Shown here: piece by piece, positions 3,520 to 5,714 of the stretch
Numbering within the stretch: position 1 is the first letter of the stretch
Layout: each line of letters begins with the position of its first letter
Source: Microcaldota archaeon
GTDB lineage: Archaea > Micrarchaeota > Micrarchaeia > Micrarchaeales > CABMGC01
Assembly: GCA_030043435.1 (NCBI GenBank)
Contig: JASHXR010000014.1
Location: forward strand, 1 to 5,714
Reading direction: 5' to 3'
DNA: 5,714 nucleotides
Position numbers and translations under genes: made by a program
Notes under the pieces: generated by a model
Database searches by the model: none
Told to the model about the DNA's origin: nothing
Seen by the model: the letters and a program-made list of their open reading frames with translations, nothing else

Positions 3520-5361
3520 CTAGTCTCCGCTGTCGGCCATGCCGCCGCCCTCCAGCGCGGTGCGCGCCGTGGCGCGCATGCGCTTCAGCAGCCTGTTCGT
3601 CACAGGCTTGACGTCGGGATGCGTGCCGCCATGCGCTGCTGCTGCATCCCTCCATGCCTTTGCCCTGCGCGCGTACACCTTCCCGTCTGCCAGCTCCTTG
3701 CAGTCCAGAGTGTCCTTGTTGATGTCTACTACGATGGTGTCGCCGTCGCCTATCAGGGCTATCGGGCCTCCAAGGTACGCCTCTGGCCCGACGTGGCCGA
3801 TGACCAGGCCGACCGAGCCTCCGGAGAACCTCGCATCTGTCATCAGTGCTACCGTTATGCCCTTAGCGCGGCAGAGCGCAGTTATGCGCGAGGTGGGGTC
3901 GAGCAGCTCGGGCATGCCTGGCGCGCCCCTTGGCCCCTCGTAGCGTATGACGACCATATCCCGATCCTTGAAGATGCCTGGCGTCTTCTCAAGCGCAGCT
4001 ATGAGCTCCTGCTCGCCGTTGAAGGTGCGCGCCCTTCCGGTGAAGATGCCCGATTCCAGGCCACCCTCGATGCCTGCGATCTTGATTATCGCGCCGCCCT
4101 CAGGGGCGAGGTTGCCCTTCAGCAGGCGCAGCCCTCCCGTCTTCTTGAACGGCCTCTTGACCGAGTATATGACCTCGTGGTCGGGCGGCCCTGGCTTGAG
4201 CCGCTTTACCTGGGCCGCTAGGGTCTCGCCGGTGCACGTGATGCAACTGCCGTCGAGAAGGCCGGCGTCGAGCAGCTCCTTGACGATGACCTGGAGGCCT
4301 CCCTTCTCGTCGATGTCTACCATAGAGTACGCGCCGAACGGGCGCGCGTTGACCAGGACAGGTATGCGGCGCGAGAGGTCGTTGAACCCCTCCTGGCTTA
4401 TGACCTCCTTCCAGAGGTCTATGCCTGCGGCCCTAGCTATCTCGACACTGTGTAGCATCACGTTGGTAGAGCCGCCCATCGCCACTGCCACTGTAAGCGC
4501 GTTCCTTAGCGCCTTTGGGGTGACTATGTCGCGCGGTCTTATCCCCTTCTTGGTCATCCTTAGCAGGTAGTCGATAAGCTTGTCCGGGAAGTCCTCGACG
4601 CGGCGCTCGTCGTCTGATGCTGGCGCGACCATGTCCAGCGGCTCCATGCCTGCCACTGCGATGAACGACTGCATGGTGTTGTACGTGAACATGCCGCCGC
4701 AGCTCCCGGTACCGCAGCATGCGTTGAGGGCATACCGGTCCTTCTTGGCCTGGTCTGCCTCTCCCGCTATCTGGAAGCCGCTGACTATGTCGATGCGCTC
4801 CCCCGTCTCAGGATCCCTGCCTGGCCTTATCGACCCGTCGGACATGATTATCGAGGGCTTGTTGTGCTCGAGGAGCGCGGCGAGTGTCCCTACCGGGGGC
4901 TTGTCGCACGCCACTACTGAGATGCACCCCTCCACCTCGCTGCCGCTCAGGTGTATCGTGATGCTGTCGTTGGAGACCTCGCGGCCTATCAGGGAGTAGC
5001 GCATGCCCGGGGTGCCGTTCAGCTGGCCGTCGGAGATGCCTAGGGTATATGCGGGATAGAGGAGCCTGACAGGCAGGTCGTCGCGCCTTATGCGCTCCGA
5101 GAGCGCGGCCTGGATTGCCCTGACCTTCCTGGTCACGCCGATGTAGCACTGGCTGTCCCCCAGGCTGCCGGTCACTGCCCATGTGGCCTCGTGTATCTTG
5201 TACGGGTCCTGGCCCATGAAGCGGGCTGTGCCGACGCGCTGCACGTCGCGGCCCGGGTTCTCTGAGACGAAGCGGGCCTTCGCCGAAGAGGCCGCTGCAG
5301 TCGAGATGCCAGTATCAGCATCGCACTCGTCGCCGCATTCGCAGCGTCGGGATCCCTTCAT
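3520..5361 (-). CDS. ilvD: Dihydroxyacid dehydratase (IlvD/Edd family)
   Basis: The enzyme dehydrates 2,3-dihydroxy-isovalerate and -methylvalerate to the 2-oxo acids in cytosolic valine/isoleucine synthesis. Residues count from ATG 5361 (613 in all). Family motifs: ISDGQLNGTPGMRYSL (109-124), ACDK (151-154, Cys152 ligand and the Lys expected to be carbamylated), ACCGTGSCGG (214-223, Cys215), MGGSTN (295-300), IRYEGPRGAPGMPE (472-485) and RFSGGSVG (511-518, catalytic Ser513). Cys72 in DSQCYIG could be the third Fe-S ligand. ACCG replaces the usual ACPG. This start is preferred over TTG 5400 because GGTGA (5367-5371) lies five bases upstream and the TATA element would start transcription downstream of 5400. 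The protein is about 50 residues longer than most DHADs; the extra N-terminus has CECGDEC (7-13), a possible metal site. Related sugar-acid dehydratases cannot be wholly excluded. Confidence 0.88.
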   Translation of the reverse strand: MKGSRRCECGDECDADTGISTAAASSAKARFVSENPGRDVQRVGTARFMGQDPYKIHEATWAVTGSLGDSQCYIGVTRKVRAIQAALSERIRRDDLPVRLLYPAYTLGISDGQLNGTPGMRYSLIGREVSNDSITIHLSGSEVEGCISVVACDKPPVGTLAALLEHNKPSIIMSDGSIRPGRDPETGERIDIVSGFQIAGEADQAKKDRYALNACCGTGSCGGMFTYNTMQSFIAVAGMEPLDMVAPASDDERRVEDFPDKLIDYLLRMTKKGIRPRDIVTPKALRNALTVAVAMGGSTNVMLHSVEIARAAGIDLWKEVISQEGFNDLSRRIPVLVNARPFGAYSMVDIDEKGGLQVIVKELLDAGLLDGSCITCTGETLAAQVKRLKPGPPDHEVIYSVKRPFKKTGGLRLLKGNLAPEGGAIIKIAGIEGGLESGIFTGRARTFNGEQELIAALEKTPGIFKDRDMVVIRYEGPRGAPGMPELLDPTSRITALCRAKGITVALMTDARFSGGSVGLVIGHVGPEAYLGGPIALIGDGDTIVVDINKDTLDCKELADGKVYARRAKAWRDAAAAHGGTHPDVKPVTNRLLKRMRATARTALEGGGMADSGD

Positions 5362-5366
5362 TGCCG

Positions 5367-5410
5367 TCACCAAAAAACCACATATAATTCTATGCGGCAA
5401 GGAATATAAA
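5367..5410 (-). promoter_or_regulatory. ilvD promoter and ribosome binding site
   Basis: On the minus strand TTTATATT at 5410-5403 is a good TATA element; initiation about 26 bases on falls near 5380. GGTGA at 5371-5367 then lies five bases before ATG 5361. This order fixes the start codon. A second TATA-like AATTATAT closer in could give a shorter transcript. Confidence 0.55.
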
Positions 5411-5484
5411 CCGCATGAGCAGGGGCACGTTGCGGCAATGACGGTAAGACGGGTGGGGGAGACGATGGCGGCCGTTACAAAACG

Positions 5485-5492
5485 TATAAATA
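5485..5492 (+). promoter_or_regulatory. TATA-box-like element of the divergent gene
   Basis: TATAAATA at 5485-5492 would direct initiation near 5515, about 28 bases before ATG 5543. Together with the ilvD TATA element 75 bp away it makes a divergent promoter pair in the 5362-5542 intergenic region. Confidence 0.5.
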
Positions 5493-5542
5493 GTTGGAGG
5501 CGATGTGTAATATCGGCATTCCTAGCTGCTGCAGTGCTTTAG

Positions 5543-5714
5543 ATGGCGAACCGCAAGACAAGGGCAGGAGAAGCAGGCCTGGTTGTGCATGACCATGGGC
5601 TCGGCGATGCCCTTGCAGGATCGCTGAGGGATCGTGGCTGCGGAAAGGCGGCTGAGGGCGCGGGGCTTGACGGCAAGGTCGACAGGCTTGTGGAGACGGA
5701 GAGCGCCCTGCATC
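5543..5714 (+). CDS. Partial unrecognised protein gene (5' end only)
   Basis: An open frame of 57 codons runs from ATG 5543 to the window edge without a stop. A TAG immediately precedes the ATG, so the start cannot lie upstream. Its use of AGG for Arg and mostly G/C third positions match ilvD, and the TATA element at 5485-5492 faces it; these are the reasons for preferring it to the opposite-strand frame across the same bases. No SD is evident. The visible N-terminus is hydrophilic (MANRKTRAGEAG, then GLVVHDHGLGDALAGSLRD), with no signal peptide or membrane segment. I do not recognise the family and assign no function. Confidence 0.5.
   Translation, partial: MANRKTRAGEAGLVVHDHGLGDALAGSLRDRGCGKAAEGAGLDGKVDRLVETESALH

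Noticed and set aside
3511..4999. Long + strand frames opposite ilvD (3511-4221, 3539-3943, 3947-4570, 4580-4999)
   Set aside because: They lie antisense to a strongly recognisable dehydratase in GC-rich sequence, where long shadow frames are common; none shows family motifs.
5503..5592. Short + strand frame starting MCNIGI behind GGAGG at 5496-5500
   Set aside because: The spacing of two bases is too short. The TATA element at 5485-5492 would start transcription downstream of this ATG, and the frame ends after 29 codons.
5522..5713. 63-codon minus-strand frame at the right edge
   Set aside because: The + strand frame across the same bases stays open to the edge, has a facing TATA element and matches ilvD codon use; the minus frame has none of these.

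Overview
The window looks archaeal. Upstream of most genes there are TATA-box-like elements at archaeal spacing. One gene starts without any Shine-Dalgarno (SD) sequence about 26 nt after such a box, as in leaderless transcripts, and others have GGTG/GGAGGTG-type SDs. The small toxin/regulator genes belong to types common in archaeal genomes, and the tRNA 3' end seen here does not encode CCA. The lineage cannot be fixed from the sequence. Two compositions meet in the window: positions 1 to about 3300 are mostly AT-rich and carry accessory genes, while 3520 to 5714 is clearly GC-rich and carries a housekeeping gene.

Layout, left to right. (1) 41-462, + strand: a minimal nucleotidyltransferase (MNT) and, overlapping it by ATGA, the first 45 codons of what looks like its HEPN partner, cut short. 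(2) 447-1114, - strand: a two-gene unit encoding a small winged-helix protein followed by a RelE/ParE-like toxin that uses a TTG start behind a strong SD. (3) 1115-1584: a gene-free stretch with the unit's promoter, five copies of CTCTACATG in both orientations, an imperfect palindrome, and a GC-rich block full of hairpins. (4) 1585-3081, + strand: a 498-residue protein that I read as a GHKL/MORC-type ATPase fused to a C-terminal PD-(D/E)XK nuclease-like domain. (5) 3082-3519: no convincing gene; it holds mutually exclusive hairpins, a segment that folds as the 3' half of a leucine-type tRNA, and a possible terminator. (6) 3520-5361, - strand: a dihydroxyacid dehydratase (ilvD). (7) from 5543, + strand: the start of a divergently transcribed, unrecognised gene that runs off the window.

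The simplest overall reading is that the left part is the right-hand end of an integrated or accessory island bounded by a duplicated tRNA 3' end at about 3246-3294, with ilvD as the flanking chromosome. The island genes are of kinds usually linked to genome conflict: a broken MNT/HEPN module, a toxin-antitoxin pair, and an ATPase-nuclease fusion that could act alone as an anti-invader protein. The fusion protein is the most interesting item. Its domain assignment rests on motifs read by eye, and its defence role is inference.
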